Assembly (NCBI GenBank): GCA_028571685.1
Contig: CM053146.1
Coordinates: 112,629,431 to 112,693,430, forward strand
Direction of reading: 5' to 3'
DNA from: Heterohyrax brucei
Lineage: Eukaryota > Chordata > Mammalia > Hyracoidea > Procaviidae
DNA length: 64,000 bases
The notes beneath the pieces are model-generated. The model did no database searches. It had not been told where the DNA came from and saw only the letters and a list, made by a program, of their open reading frames with translations. Numbering within the stretch: the stretch's first letter is position 1; every line of letters starts with the position of its first letter. Below are positions 22,319 to 33,595 of the stretch, in pieces. A program made the position numbers and the translations under genes.

Positions 22319-23125
22319 ATTTGGTACTAGAAGAGTGGGATGCTCCTCTAACAGATACCTAAAATGTGGCAGCAGTTTGGGAACTGGGTGACTGGTAGAG
22401 CCTGGAAGAGCTTTAAGGTGCCTGATAGTAGAAGCATAGATTCCCTTGAAGAGACTGTTGGTAGAGTTACGGATGTCAGAGACAAGTGTTATGAGTGCTC
22501 AGAAGGAAAGAGGAGAGGTGTAAAGGCAGTTCAGGTGAGGGCTCAGAAGGAAATGAAGAAAGTCATAGAGAAAGTTTTCATCAGCTTAGAGTACATACGT
22601 GACACTCACAACAAAACGTTACTGAACATGTGAAAGTGAAATGTGCTTCAGTTGAGATTTAAAGAAAAATGATTGAATAATGGAGAAAGGCTGATGCTTT
22701 TTGTAAAGTGCCAGAGAACTTGTGTGAATTATGTCACAATATTTGGTGGAGGGTAGAACTTGTAAGTGACGAACTTAGATATCTGACTGAGGAGATTTCT
22801 AAGCAAAATCTTAAAGGGCATGTGTAGTTTCTCCTGACTGCTTATTGTAAAATGCTAGAGGAAAGAGATGGACTTGAAAATGAACTGTGCAAAATGAAAA
22901 CAGAACTTAAAGATGTGGAAAATTCTGTTTACAAACTAAGGACACTTGTCCTAGAATTTTCACCAAATTTCTTTATTAAAGAGATTTAGCTTATGACTGA
23001 TGGATCTGACCAACTACCATAGAAAACCCACATATACAGAAAAACTAGCAGCTTAAACAGGAGACAAAAAGAATGAAAGGAGAGAGTGCTGCCTGCCTCT
23101 TGGAAAAGACACCAAAGGAGCCAAA
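22319..23125 (+). mobile_element. MaLR internal region remnant
   Basis: Directly after the LTR comes 'tttggtactagaagagtggg', then 'ggcagcagtttgggaactgg', the order of MaLR internal sequence after its primer-binding region. The longest frame (22364-22633, 89 codons) is not an intact protein. No second LTR is seen; an L1 poly-T follows at 23128. Confidence 0.65.
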
Positions 23126-23126
23126 T

Positions 23127-24849
23127 CTTTTTTTTTTAATCATTATTATTATTATTTTAATTTTTTATTAATTACAGTAAAAATAAAATTTCTAACATCT
23201 ATCGATTATCTATGATAAACCATCAGCCTCCCACCCACCCATTTGGCCAACACAGTCATTTTCTTCTGTGGATAATTCTCTTGTTAAGTCTTTGTAACAG
23301 GGATCTCATACAAAATTTGTCCTTTTGACACTGGTTGATTTCACTCAGCATGATCTCTTCCAAATGAGACCATGTGATGAGGTGTTTTCTAAAACTGGCA
23401 TTGTTTTTTATCATAGCATAGTGTTCCATTGAGTGTAAGTACCATAGTTTGCTTATCCATTCATCTGTTGATGGGCATTGGGGTTGATTCCAACTTTTTG
23501 CTGTTGTGGACTGTGCTGCAACAAATACTCGTGTACATGTGTCTGTTTGTGTGACAATCTTTGTTTCTGAAGGATAAACTCCAAGCAGTAGAATTACAGG
23601 ATTAAATGGTATATCTGTTTCCAGCTTTTTAAGGACATGCCAGATTGTTTTCCAGAAGAGGTTGTACCATTTTGCACTCCCACCAGCAGTGTAGGAGAGT
23701 TCCAATTTCTCCACAGCCTCTCCAGTGTTTGCTGTTTTGTGTTTTTTGGATCATGGTCAACCTTGTTGGGGTGAGATGGTATCTCATTGTAGTTTTGGTT
23801 TGGATTTCTTTAATAGCTAATGATTGTGAGCAATTCTGCATGCGTCTTTTGGCTGCCTGGATATCCTCTTTAGAGAAATGTCTATCTCCTTCGCCCATCG
23901 CTTAATTGGATTATTTATCCTTTTCTTGTTGATATTTTGTAATACCTTATAGATTATGGTGATCAGACATCGGTCCGACATATAGTTGCCAAATATTTTT
24001 TTCCCATTCTTTAGATGGTCTTTTAATGCTTTCGATGAAGTCTTTGGATAAGCAAAAGTGTTTGATTTTTAGTAGTTCCCGTTTATCTATTTTCTGTTGA
24101 ATGTGCTTTATCAGATTTTGAAGTCTGTCTACATTGTGTATTAAAACTTCCGTTGTTTATCCTGTTTTACCTTGGATGAGCTTTATCGTTTTAGATTTTA
24201 TATTTAGGTCTTGTATGCAATTTGAGTTGGGTTTTTTTAACATGTGAGATATGGGTCTTGTTTCGGTTTTTTGCAGATGGATATCCAATTTTGCTAGCAC
24301 CATTTGCTAAAGAGACTGTTTTTACCCAGTTTAAAAATCTTAGGGCCTTTGTCAAATATCAACTGTTCATAGTAGGATGATGGCATCTCTGGGGTCCCAG
24401 CTCTGGTCCATTGGTCTGTATGTCTCTTTTTGTACCAATACAAGGCTGTTTTGACTACTGTGGCAGGTAATAGGTTCTAAAGTCAAGTAGTGAGAGGCTT
24501 CCCAGTATGTTCTTCTTCAGTAGTGCTTTACTTATCTGAGGTTTCTTCCCTTTCCAGACAAAGTGGATAATTCATGCCTCCATCTCATTAAAAAATTTCA
24601 CTGGAATTTGTATTGGGATGCATTATATAAGTAGACTGCTTTGGGTAAAATAGACATTTTCACAATGTCGAGTCTTCCTGTTCATGAGCAGGGTAGATTA
24701 CTCCATTTATGTAAGTTTTTCTTAGTTTCTTGTGGTAAGGTCTTGTAGTTCTCTTTGTAAAGATCTCTTATTTCTCTAGTTAGATTTATTCCTAGGTATT
24801 TTATCTTCTTTGGGGATGTACTAAATAGAATTGATTTGGTGATTTCGTC
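23127..24849 (-). mobile_element. Near full-length L1 (minus), 3' part
   Basis: Poly-T at 23128-23137 marks the L1 3' end. ORF2 C-terminal coding follows from about 23256. It breaks off at 'gatttggtgatttcgtcttc' and continues at 26283 with 'ggtgatttcttctttaataa', where another L1 has been inserted. Together with 26283-30890 it is the most readable L1 in the window. Confidence 0.88.
23256..23898 (-). pseudogene. L1 ORF2 C-terminal domain remnant
   Basis: Two overlapping minus frames. The upstream one (23629-23898) has 'FSKEDIQAAKRRMQNCSQSL' and 'TLLHCWWECKMVQPLLENNL'. The downstream one (23256-23714) has 'VFVAAQSTTAKSWNQPQCPS' and 'EEIMLSEINQCQKDKFCMRS'. They are the usual L1 ORF2 C-terminus with the zinc-knuckle-like HCW.EC stretch, split by a frameshift near 23700. 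Confidence 0.88.
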
Positions 24850-26282
24850 TTCTTCTTCTTTTTTTGTTTTTTGGCATTAACAAGGAGAAATTTATTCTTT
24901 CACAGTCTAGGAGGCTAGAAGCTGCATTAAGGGTACTAGCTCCAAGGGAAGATCTTTGTCAACAGTCTTTGCCTGGTCTGTGCAGGGACACCTGGTCCAA
25001 AGGACACACTCCCCTCCTGATTCTTCATTCTTGGTAGCTTGAGGTCCGCTTGTTTCTCTACTCCATTATCTTTTTTATTTGTTATTATTATGACTGAGTG
25101 AAAATGTACATTCCCATATAAATTTACATGCCCACCTATAGGAAGCTTCCACTACTCTCCCTTCCCGGTGACAGCACACTATTCCTCTCTGCTCCATACA
25201 TGTCTCATCTTCCCAACAGTCTCCTTTCCCCTCCTCTCCACCCACTCCCCTTATTCCAGACAGAGGTCATCAGGATGATAGCCTATAGATGCACAGAACC
25301 ATAAAGGGCATCCAATATATGGTCACTCTGCATCACCAAATCCAATCCATTCGTCTCCGAAGAGTGGACCTTCATTATGATTAATGGGCAAGGGCAGCAT
25401 CAGGGTCAGGGGCCATGCTCCCAGGGGAACCCCAAAGCCACTGGACCGTGAATTGTGGTCTTTTAGTGCAGATCTCAGGGTGCACCCATTTTATTCTTTT
25501 GTTGCCAGTGAGACTCAGCTTAGTGAGCTCCATCGCGGCTGTTGTTGGTGGTGGCTGGGCACCATACAGTTCTTCCGGTCCCAAGTCTATGTAGGCACCC
25601 ACTCATGTGGGTCTCTCTATCTTCTGGGTTGACTCTGCCCCATGTCATTTTGGTCCTCAGTGAGCATCCATTCCTGCTGAGTTGGAACCATTTGCCGTAC
25701 CCTCGGATGGCAGCTTGGCAGCTTGGCAGCTTTTAAGACCCCAGACACCACTCACCAATGTGGAATGCAAAGAGCCCTCTTAGCAAGATGCTAGTTGTGC
25801 CAGTTGGCCTTGATTTCACCTAAGAGCATGGTCTCCTGCCCCCTGCCCCAGCTACTCTGTCCTTGCAATATTGGATTAAGATGGAAGGAGTATTCAAGTT
25901 ATGCTGAAGTCTACTTAATATTGTTCTTGTTCTAATGTGTGCTATCACTGATTTCACCCAATCAAATTTCTACCAACTACCTAAACCCTCCCCACCTACC
26001 CCCACCCCCACAGCCACCAAAGAGTCTTTTCTTCTATACAATAAGTCTGTTTTGGGGATCTTATCGTAGGGGTCTCATACAATATTTGTCCTTTTGTGAC
26101 CGACAACTTTCACTCAACATAATGTCTTCCAGTTGAAACCAGGTTATGAAATGTTTCCTGAAATCATCATTATTCTTTATCATTGCACAGTGCTCCATTG
26201 AATATATATACCATAGTTTACCTATCCATTCCTCTGTTGTTGGACATCTGGGTTGATTCCATCTTTCTGCTATCATGGATGG
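24850..26282 (-). mobile_element. 5'-truncated L1 with probable 3' transduction
   Basis: Inserted into ORF2 of the L1 around it, with a duplication of about 14 bp ('ggtgatttcttctt' at 26283, 'ggtgatttcgtcttc' at 24835). On the minus strand the order is: ORF2 C-terminus, L1 3' UTR, an L1 A-rich tail (about 25068-25090), a 200-bp fragment of a MaLR-type LTR (24873-25070), and a second A-rich tail (24850-24872). The second tail starts about 18 nt after an AATAAA signal of the LTR (reverse tttatt at 24891-24896). Both A-rich tails and the outer duplication fit one retrotransposition event with read-through. Confidence 0.8.
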
Positions 26283-26306
26283 TGATTTCTTCTTTAATAA
26301 TCTCAC
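26061..26306 (-). pseudogene. L1 ORF2 C-terminus of the inserted L1
   Basis: The frame reads 'RWNQPRCPTTEEWIGKLWYI' and 'HFITWFQLEDIMLSESCRSQ', matching the ORF2 C-terminus. Only the last ~70 codons were inserted before 5' truncation; the first codons of the open frame (26283-26306) belong to the host L1. Confidence 0.85.
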
Positions 26307-26322
26307 TGTTGGTATAAAGGAA

Positions 26323-27346
26323 TCATACTGATTTACTTAGGTTTATCTTGTATCCCATTACTTTGCTAAACTCCTCTGTTAGTTCCAATAGTTTACTTAT
26401 GGATTCCTTTGGATTGTCTGTATAAACAGTCATACCATCTGCAGGTAGGGAGATTTTTACTTCTTCATTGCTGGTACAGATGCTCTTTATTTCTTTGTCT
26501 CGTCTGATTGCTCTGGCTAGAACTTCTAGCATAATGTTGAATAGAAGTGGTGAGAGTGGGCATCCTTGTCTAGTTCCCATTCTCAAAAGGAATTCTTTCA
26601 GTCTTTCACCATTCGGGACGATGAAGGCAGTTGGCTTTGCATAGATGCTACTGATTGCGTTGAGGAATTTCCACTCTATTCTTGTTTTTCTGAGAGTTTT
26701 AAGCATGAATGGGTGTTGAACTTTGTCAAATGCCTTTTCTGCATCAATTGACAAAACCAGGTGATTGTTTTGTGTTATTAATGTGGTTGATCACATTAAT
26801 TGTTTTTCTGATGTTGAACCAGCCTTGCATCCCTGGAATGAAACCAACTTGATTACAATCAATTATTTTTTTTATATGTTGTTGAATTCTGTTGGCTAGA
26901 ATTTTGTTGAAGATTTTTGCACCTTGTTTCATGAATCATACTGGTCTGTAATTTTCTTTTTTTGCGGGACCTCTCCCTGGCTTTGGTATCAGAGTTATGC
27001 TGGCTTCGTAGAATGAATTTGGGAATATTCCATCCCTTTCTATGGTGTGAAATAACCTCAATAGTATTGGAATTAACTCTTCTCTAAAACTTTGATAGAC
27101 TTCTCTGGTGAAGCCATCTGGGCCAGGACTTTTTTTGGTTGGTAGATTTTTGATGACTGTTTCAGTCTCTTCATTTGTGATAGGTTTATTATGTTGATCT
27201 ACTTCTTGTGATAATCTTGGTGAGTGATATGAATCTAGAAATTTGTCCATTTCCTTTAGGTTTTCAAACCTGTTGGAGTATAGCCTTTCATAGTATTCTG
27301 TTGCCATATTTTTGATTTCAGCTAGGTCTGTTGTAACAACTCCCAT
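26323..27346 (-). pseudogene. L1 ORF2 reverse transcriptase domain, mutated
   Basis: Three adjoining minus frames. 26936-27346 carries 'LPTKKSPGPDGFTREVYQSF' and 'NSFYEASITLIPKPGRGPAK'. 26744-26932 has '[20 protein letters not shown]'. 26323-26754 has '[19 protein letters not shown]' (RT motif A Asp present) and '[20 protein letters not shown]'. The catalytic FADD motif reads PADG here, so the second catalytic aspartate is lost. Several frameshifts separate the frames, and the enzyme cannot be active. Confidence 0.92.
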
Positions 27347-28033
27347 CTCTTTTCTTAATTGGGTTATTTGTATCTTCTGCTGTTTTTATTGTGTAAGCTT
27401 AGCCAATGGTTTATCAATTTTGTTGACCTTTTCAAAGAACCAGCTTTTGGTTTTGTTCATTTTTTTTATTGTTTTTCTAGTCTCTAATTCATTTTAGTTC
27501 TGCTCTAATCTTTATAATCTGTTTTCTTCTGAAGGGTTCTTCTCTTGCTCTCTTTCTACTTATTCAAGCTGTAAGATAATTCTTTTATTTAGGCCCTTCT
27601 TTCTGGTGTGTGCAGTTATAGAGAGAAACTGATGTCTGAGCACCACTTATGCTGTATCCCATAGATTCTGATAGAATGTGTTTTCATTCTCATTTGATTC
27701 CATAAATTTATTTATTTTGTCCTTGATTTGTTCTATAACCCAGGGCTTTTTGAGCAAAGTGTTGTTCAGTTTTTGTAAGCTTGAATTTCTTCCTGTCAAT
27801 TTTCTGTTACTGATTTAAACTTTTATAGCTTTGTGGTCTAAAAAGATATTTGCAGTAAATCAGTGGTTTGGATTTTATAGAGAATTGCTTTATGACTTAA
27901 CACATAGTCTGTTCTGGAGAATGTTCCATGTGCACTAGAGAAGAAGGTATGCTTATCTGTTGATGGATGAAAAGATCTGTATATGTCAGTAAGGTCAATT
28001 TGGTTGATTGTTGCAGTAAGATCTTCTGTGCCT

Positions 28034-28363
28034 TTACTGAGCTTTTTTTCTGGATGATCTATCTAGAACTGAAAGGGGAGTGTTGAAGTCTGCAACCATT
28101 ATTGTGGAATGATCTGTCTCCTTTTTCAGTGCTGTCAGTTTTTGTTCAATGTATTTAGGTGCTGTGGTATTGAGTGCATAAATATTTAATATTGTTAAGT
28201 CCTGCTTGAGTATTGAACCTTTCAACAATAAATAGTGACCATCTTTGTCCACAGTAGTGGATTTTACATTAAAATCTATTTTATCTGAGGTTAGTATTGC
28301 CACACCTGCTCTTTTTTGTATCTTGTTAGGTTGGTATATATTATTCCATCCTTTAATTTTCAA
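28034..28363 (-). pseudogene. L1 ORF2 endonuclease domain remnant
   Basis: The 109-codon minus frame has 'KIQKRAGVAILTSDKIDFNV', 'DGHYLLLKGSILKQDLTILN' and 'STIMVADFNTPLSVLDRSSR'. It matches the central part of the AP-like L1 endonuclease. The DFNT catalytic stretch is kept ('ADFNTPLS' for GDFNTPLS). The N-terminal catalytic block lies beyond a frameshift. Confidence 0.92.
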
Positions 28364-28950
28364 CTCGTTCTTATCTTTAAAGTTTCAGGTGTGTTTTTTG
28401 TAAGCAATGCATAGATGGTCATGTCTTTTAATCCAGGATGTCACTTGCCATTTCATTACTGGAGCTTTCAGTCCATTTACGTTCAGTGTAATTATTGATA
28501 GATATGTGTGTAGTGCCATCATTTTGATGTAATTACTGTTATGTTGATGTTTTCTGTAATGCTCTTAATGTTCTGTTATGGACCATTCTTCTTTATGTGT
28601 TGTTGTTTCAGTGTTGGTTTTGTGTTTGTTGGGATTCCTGTATTGCATTTCTTATTTTGATACAATGCATTGTTCATTTGCTTTCTGGCTACATGTATTA
28701 TTCCCCAGTTTTAACTACTGCATAACTCTTAAACTTCCTCTGCATCTGAAATGACTATAACTGCTATAGTGTATCCCTCTTTTGATGTGATGGTATAGTT
28801 GTCGCGATATGATCACAGATTGCTTCATTTTAATACTGTAGCTTTAAGTTTTGTGACTTCTCTAACTGATTAGAATTTTGGATGCTGTCCTGAATTGTCA
28901 CCTTAAATATACATTTAATGGTTCTGTTTTGCTAAGGGAAGAGCTTCTTT

Positions 28951-29211
28951 TCATATTTCATGTAATTTTGGTTTAGTTTTTGCAAAGTTTCTAAACTTCT
29001 CTTTATCTTCAACAGTCTTAATTTCACCATTATATTCGATAGACAGTTTTGCAGGATAAATAATTAGGAAGTTTTTCTCCTTCAGGGCTTTGAATGTGTC
29101 TGCCCACTGTTTTCTAGCCAGCATTGTTTCTGTGGAGAAGTCCGACGAAAGCCTGTAGGGTTTCGTTCGGAGTGTTAGCTTTACTTTGAGCCTTGCTGCC
29201 TTCAGAAGCAT
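28951..29211 (-). pseudogene. L1 ORF1 (ORF1p) C-terminal domain remnant
   Basis: The 86-codon frame holds 'YRLSSDFSTETMLARKQWAD' and 'ALKEKNFLIIYPAKLSIEYN', matching the ORF1p C-terminal domain. It ends near the expected ORF1 stop. The coiled-coil part upstream (to about 29800) is frame-broken. Confidence 0.9.
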
Positions 29212-31029
29212 CTGTTAATGATTCATCTTATTAAGCTTGATTATAATATGCCTTGGCATGTTTCTTTTGGGGTCTAGCTTTTGTGATGCTCAGTAAACAT
29301 CTTGGATACCTGTGTTCTCTTTGCTCAGGAAAGTTTTCTGTCAGCATCTCTACAGCAATACTCTCTATATTGTCATTAATCCCCCTTGTTCAGGAACTCC
29401 AGTTAAACGTAAATTATTCCTCTTAATGGAGTCCCACATGTTCCTTAATGCTTCTTCATTTTTCTTTTCTCTGATTTCTCCTCATAAATGCTGGTGTCAG
29501 TTGCTCTGTCTTCAAGGTCACTGAGTCTAAATTCTGTCTATTCAATCGTACTCTTTTGGCTTTGGATTGAATTATCTAACTGTAATTTTGTTATTGATCT
29601 GATGTATTTCAGATTGTTGATGTTCCATCAGTTCAGACAGCTTACTAAGTTTTTCATTTTGTTCTGCTGCATTTTGCATAATCTCTAGGAGGGTTCTCTG
29701 TATAATTCTTTGTACTAGACCTCTGATTCAGAAAGGCTCTTCATCTGGGAAATTTTTTGAATCTTTATTTTGGGAATTTTCTGGAGCATTTGAAGGCTGC
29801 TTCTTTAAATGATTAATTATGGTCTGCTGCCTATGTGCCATCTAGACACTGTTTGATTTCTCTGGTATTCTATCTAAGAAAATTGTTGGTCACCAGCTGT
29901 CTCTAATGCTCTAGTGATTTGCCCCAGGTGGACTCCCTGGGGTAGGAGTCTACTCATTGGGTGGCAATGAGGTCACCCTACTTATGGAGAAACTGGGGTT
30001 GTCAGCCAAACCTACAATATGGGTCAGAGAAGGGTGGGAGGAGCAAAAGATGCTGGGTCTCTCAACAGATAGATGTCTGGGCAAATACATAGGCTTCTCA
30101 GCCTTAAAAGTATACTTCACTTCTATGTGGGGAGCTGTCCAGGTGTTGAACTAGGAGCTGTCCAATGTGCTGGCTAAAATAGGAAGTCAGGAGCAGAAGA
30201 CTCCACCTTCCAGGTGAGAATGAAAATATGTTATCAGCCATTTGTGGAAGCTGCAGTTTCATGCAGTACCATGAAACAGCAGAAGCGGAGGTCAGACGGC
30301 CGCTGGCTCGTTTTTGAGAGGGGAAGATTTGATACTGGTGCCTAGTCAGATGTGCTAGGTCCTAGGGCTATCCAGATGTACAGTGCTCCATACAAATATC
30401 ATCCAGGCCTAGCTCTCAGAGGGAAAGAGGAGACATGTGTCTACACCTCCATCCTTTAATGGCCAGGAAAATAAAAAGAACCACCCCTGGAGTAGCTGGG
30501 AGATCAGTAGAACTGTTGGAGGACGAATGCGAAGCAGCGCCTTTTCAGTTTCAAAGGATGGGGCCAAAGCCTTATAGGTTTCAAGCAGTTGTATCCTTGC
30601 CAAACTGGTTCTGGAATTGGGGCAGCCGTTAAAGTGTTGGGGGAAAGAGGCTGCCACCCAAAGTTGAAGGAGCCAGGCTGTCATGTTCTAGGGGAAGAAG
30701 AATGGGGCCTGCCAGGCTGAGGAGTGGGGTCACTACTCAGATGGACTAGGACAATAGAGTCACCTAAGGCAAAGGGAGTAGATTTGCTGGCCCAGTGTTC
30801 CTGGAAGGTAGAGCTGAAGCCCAAGGCCAAGGGGCCTCCTCCCAGTATCCAGAGCACATCACGATCACCTAAAATCTGGAGGACCACTGTCCTGAGAACA
30901 GAGTGTTATTTTCAAGCCTTTAGGGTTAACGTATATTGTACTGTGTTTTGGACTTACTTGGTGCCAATTATGCCATCTTCCCCTCTAATTTTCCCATTTG
31001 TAAAAAAATGGTTTACCTTTTGCCACTTC

Positions 31030-32009
31030 CACTTGACTCCTTTCACTTAGCATAGTGCCCACACGAGTTTGCTCCATGTTATGAGATAGCATCCAATTTT
31101 GCCAGCACCGTCTGTTAAAAAGACTGCCCTTTTCCCATTCATTGGGTTTTGGGCCGCCTTTGAAGATCATATGACCACAGTTGGATGGTCTGAATTCTCA
31201 ATTCTGTTCCATTGGTTAGTGTATCTGTCATTGTACTTACTACTGGACATTTTAGTTTCTAAGGTGTGTTTTCTGTAAACAGCATATTGATGAATCCTGC
31301 TTTTTAAATCCATACTTGCATTCTGATCTCTATAGGTCCATTTAGGTTATTTGCATTCAGGATAGTTCTTGACAGGTGTGAATACATTGGTGTCATTTTG
31401 TAGTGCTTTTTTTGTGTGTGCTGCTGAGGTTATGTTTGTTCCTCCTACTCTTGTGCTGAAGGCCTTTGGTTTGTGGATTTCTTTCATTTTTGTACATTTT
31501 GTTTTTGTTGAGACTTAGTTATCTTTCTTTATGTTGTTGAGTAGGTTTATTAACTTTCCTTGTGATTCCTGTGAAATTCACCCTCATCTTGCTAGGTTTG
31601 AAATAGTCTGTTATTACTTGGCTGCACCTTGCTTTTGACTGAGATTAACCTCTCTGGGTGCCTGTTGTAATTCTTTTGATTTTGGATAGTCCTTGAGAGT
31701 CCTTTTCTTAGATTGTTAACTGGCTGGTACAGTCTTGCACCCAGATTCAGGCTGTGGTCTGATGTTGTTTGTTCTCAGAGTGAAGGATTACCTTTAATAA
31801 TTTCTTGTAAATTTGATTTGGTTTTTACATACTCCTTTAATTTGTGTTTATCTGGAAATGTCCTAATTTCATTGTATTTGAGACTTTTCCATGTTATATT
31901 ATTACTATTTTTGGTTGTCAGTTGTCTTTCTTTCAGAGTTATGTGTGTATCATTCTTTTGTCTTCTTGGCTTTGTGGTGTCTGCTAGATAATCAGGGCTT
32001 AGTTTTATT
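31030..32009 (-). mobile_element. Internally deleted L1 (minus), left part
   Basis: 31085-31250 is mid-ORF2 text ('attctgttccattggttagt'); at about 31250 the sequence jumps to ORF2 N-terminal and inter-ORF text ('tctgtaaacagcatattgat', 'tccatttaggttatttgcat'). About 3 kb of ORF2 are missing between. The ORF1 region starts near 31800 and is cut by an RTE at about 32010. Confidence 0.72.
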
Positions 32010-33595
32010 GTTCTTTTAGTTCATCATTACTTAACTTTTGCTTTAGCTACTAAATATTCAGGAGCAAGTTTCAGAGTCTTCAGGTGTCAGATTTGGTCTT
32101 TTCCTTCTTTTCTATCTTTTTAATGACCTTTTGTGTACTTAATGGATGATGTCTGATGTCATTCCACAGTTCATCTGGTCTTTGGTCATTTGTGTTCAAC
32201 ACGTCTCCAGACTCAATTGGAATATGCTCAGGGTTATACTTTGGCCCTCGTGTTTGAACTTCTGTATGAACAGTTGATGGTCTGTGCTGGCAGTCAGCAC
32301 CTTATCTTGTTTTGACTGTTAGCATTGAGCTTTTCCTTTGTCTTTTTCCACAGATGTAGTCAGTGACTCTTGTGTATTCCATCTGGTGAGGTCTGTAAGT
32401 TGTGTTGGTTGAAAAACATATTTGCAATGAAGAAGTCATTGTAAAATTCTTTCATGGAATCTCCAGCATAATTTGTCTCCAAAGCTGTATTTTCCAATTA
32501 TCAGTCCTTCTCATTTGTTTTCAGCTTTTACATTTCAATCACCAGCAGTTATTAGTGCATCCTGACAGCATGTTCAATCGATTTCTGACTGCAGAAAGTG
32601 GTAAAAATCTTCAGTTTCTTCATCTTTAGCCTTAGCGGTTGGTGTGTAAATTTGAATAATAGTAGTATTAACTTGGCTTCCTTGTAGGTGTGTGGATGTT
32701 ATCATCACTGACAGCATTGTATTTCAGGACAGATCTTGAAATGTTGTTTTTGATGATGAACACAACACCATTCTTCATTAAGTTTTCATTCCTGGCATAG
32801 TAGACTATATGATTATTTGAATCAGAATGGCCTGTACCAGTCCACTTTAGCTCACCAGTGCCTGGAATATTGTTTATGTGTTCCATTTCATTTTTTATGA
32901 CTTCCAGTTTTCCTGGATTCATACTTCATACGTTCTGTGTTCCAGTTATTAATGGGTATTTGAAGCTGTTTCTTGTCATGTTGAGTCATGCCACATCAGC
33001 AAATGAAGGTCCCAAAGGCTTTACTCAATCCACATCATTTAGGTTGACTCTATTTTGTGAAGGCAGCTCTTCCCCAGTTGTCTTCTGAGTGCCTTCCAAC
33101 TTGGGGGGCTCATTTTCCGGCACTCTATCTGACGTTGTTCTGCTGCTGTTCATAAAGTTTTACCTAGCTAATTCTTTTCAGAAGTAGACTTCTGGATCCT
33201 TCTTCCTATGTTGTCTTAGTCTGGAAACTCAGCTGAAACCTGTCCACCGTGAGTGACCCTGACTGGTATCTGAATACCAGTGGCATGGCTTCCACCATCA
33301 CAACAACACACAAGCCCCCATAGTATGACAAACTGTCAAGTGGGGGACATACTGTGTACATGTTGTCAGTAGGGATCAGTGCTTGGAGAAGGGCATCATG
33401 CTTGGTAGAGTGGAGGGTCAGCAAAAAAGAGGAAAATTCTCAGGATGGAATGACACAGTTATCTGCAACCGTGGGCTTAAGCATAAAAATCAGTTGTGGA
33501 CATGGCACAAGACCAGGTAGTGTTTCGTTCTGCTGGTAGGATTGCTGTGAGTTGGAACTGACGTGATGGCACCTAAGAGCAACACCAGTCTTAAA
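32010..33595. mobile_element. RTE with inverted 5' segment (twin-priming-like)
   Basis: 32010-33347 is RTE in minus orientation from the linker region to the very 5' end ('gacaaactgtcaagtggggg'). At 33347/33348 it switches to plus-strand RTE 3' end: 'catactgtgtacatgttgtc', 'gggatcagtgcttggagaag', ending 'gatggcacctaagagcaaca'. The middle of the RTE is missing. L1 ORF1 sequence lies on both sides, so this is one insertion in L1. The layout (inverted upstream part, then sense 3' part) is what twin priming yields. Confidence 0.8.

Larger units (their letters stand above)
26283..30890 (-). mobile_element. Near full-length L1 (minus), ORF2 to 5' UTR
   Basis: From left to right: the ORF2 RT domain (26323-27346), endonuclease (27700-28400), ORF1 (about 28950-29800) and a GC-richer leader (29900-30890). 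The leader has no L1-like frames. Each domain is recognisable but frames are interrupted. Both this part and 23127-24849 derive from one insertion. Confidence 0.85.

Noticed and set aside
22364..22633. 89-codon lysine/glutamate-rich frame as a host gene
   Set aside because: Its position directly behind a MaLR LTR and its order of words fit the MaLR internal region.
30409..31050. Overlapping 65-108 codon frames near 30.4-31.0 kb
   Set aside because: Located in or next to the 5' leader of the 23.1-30.9 kb L1; frames on both strands overlap and lack motifs.
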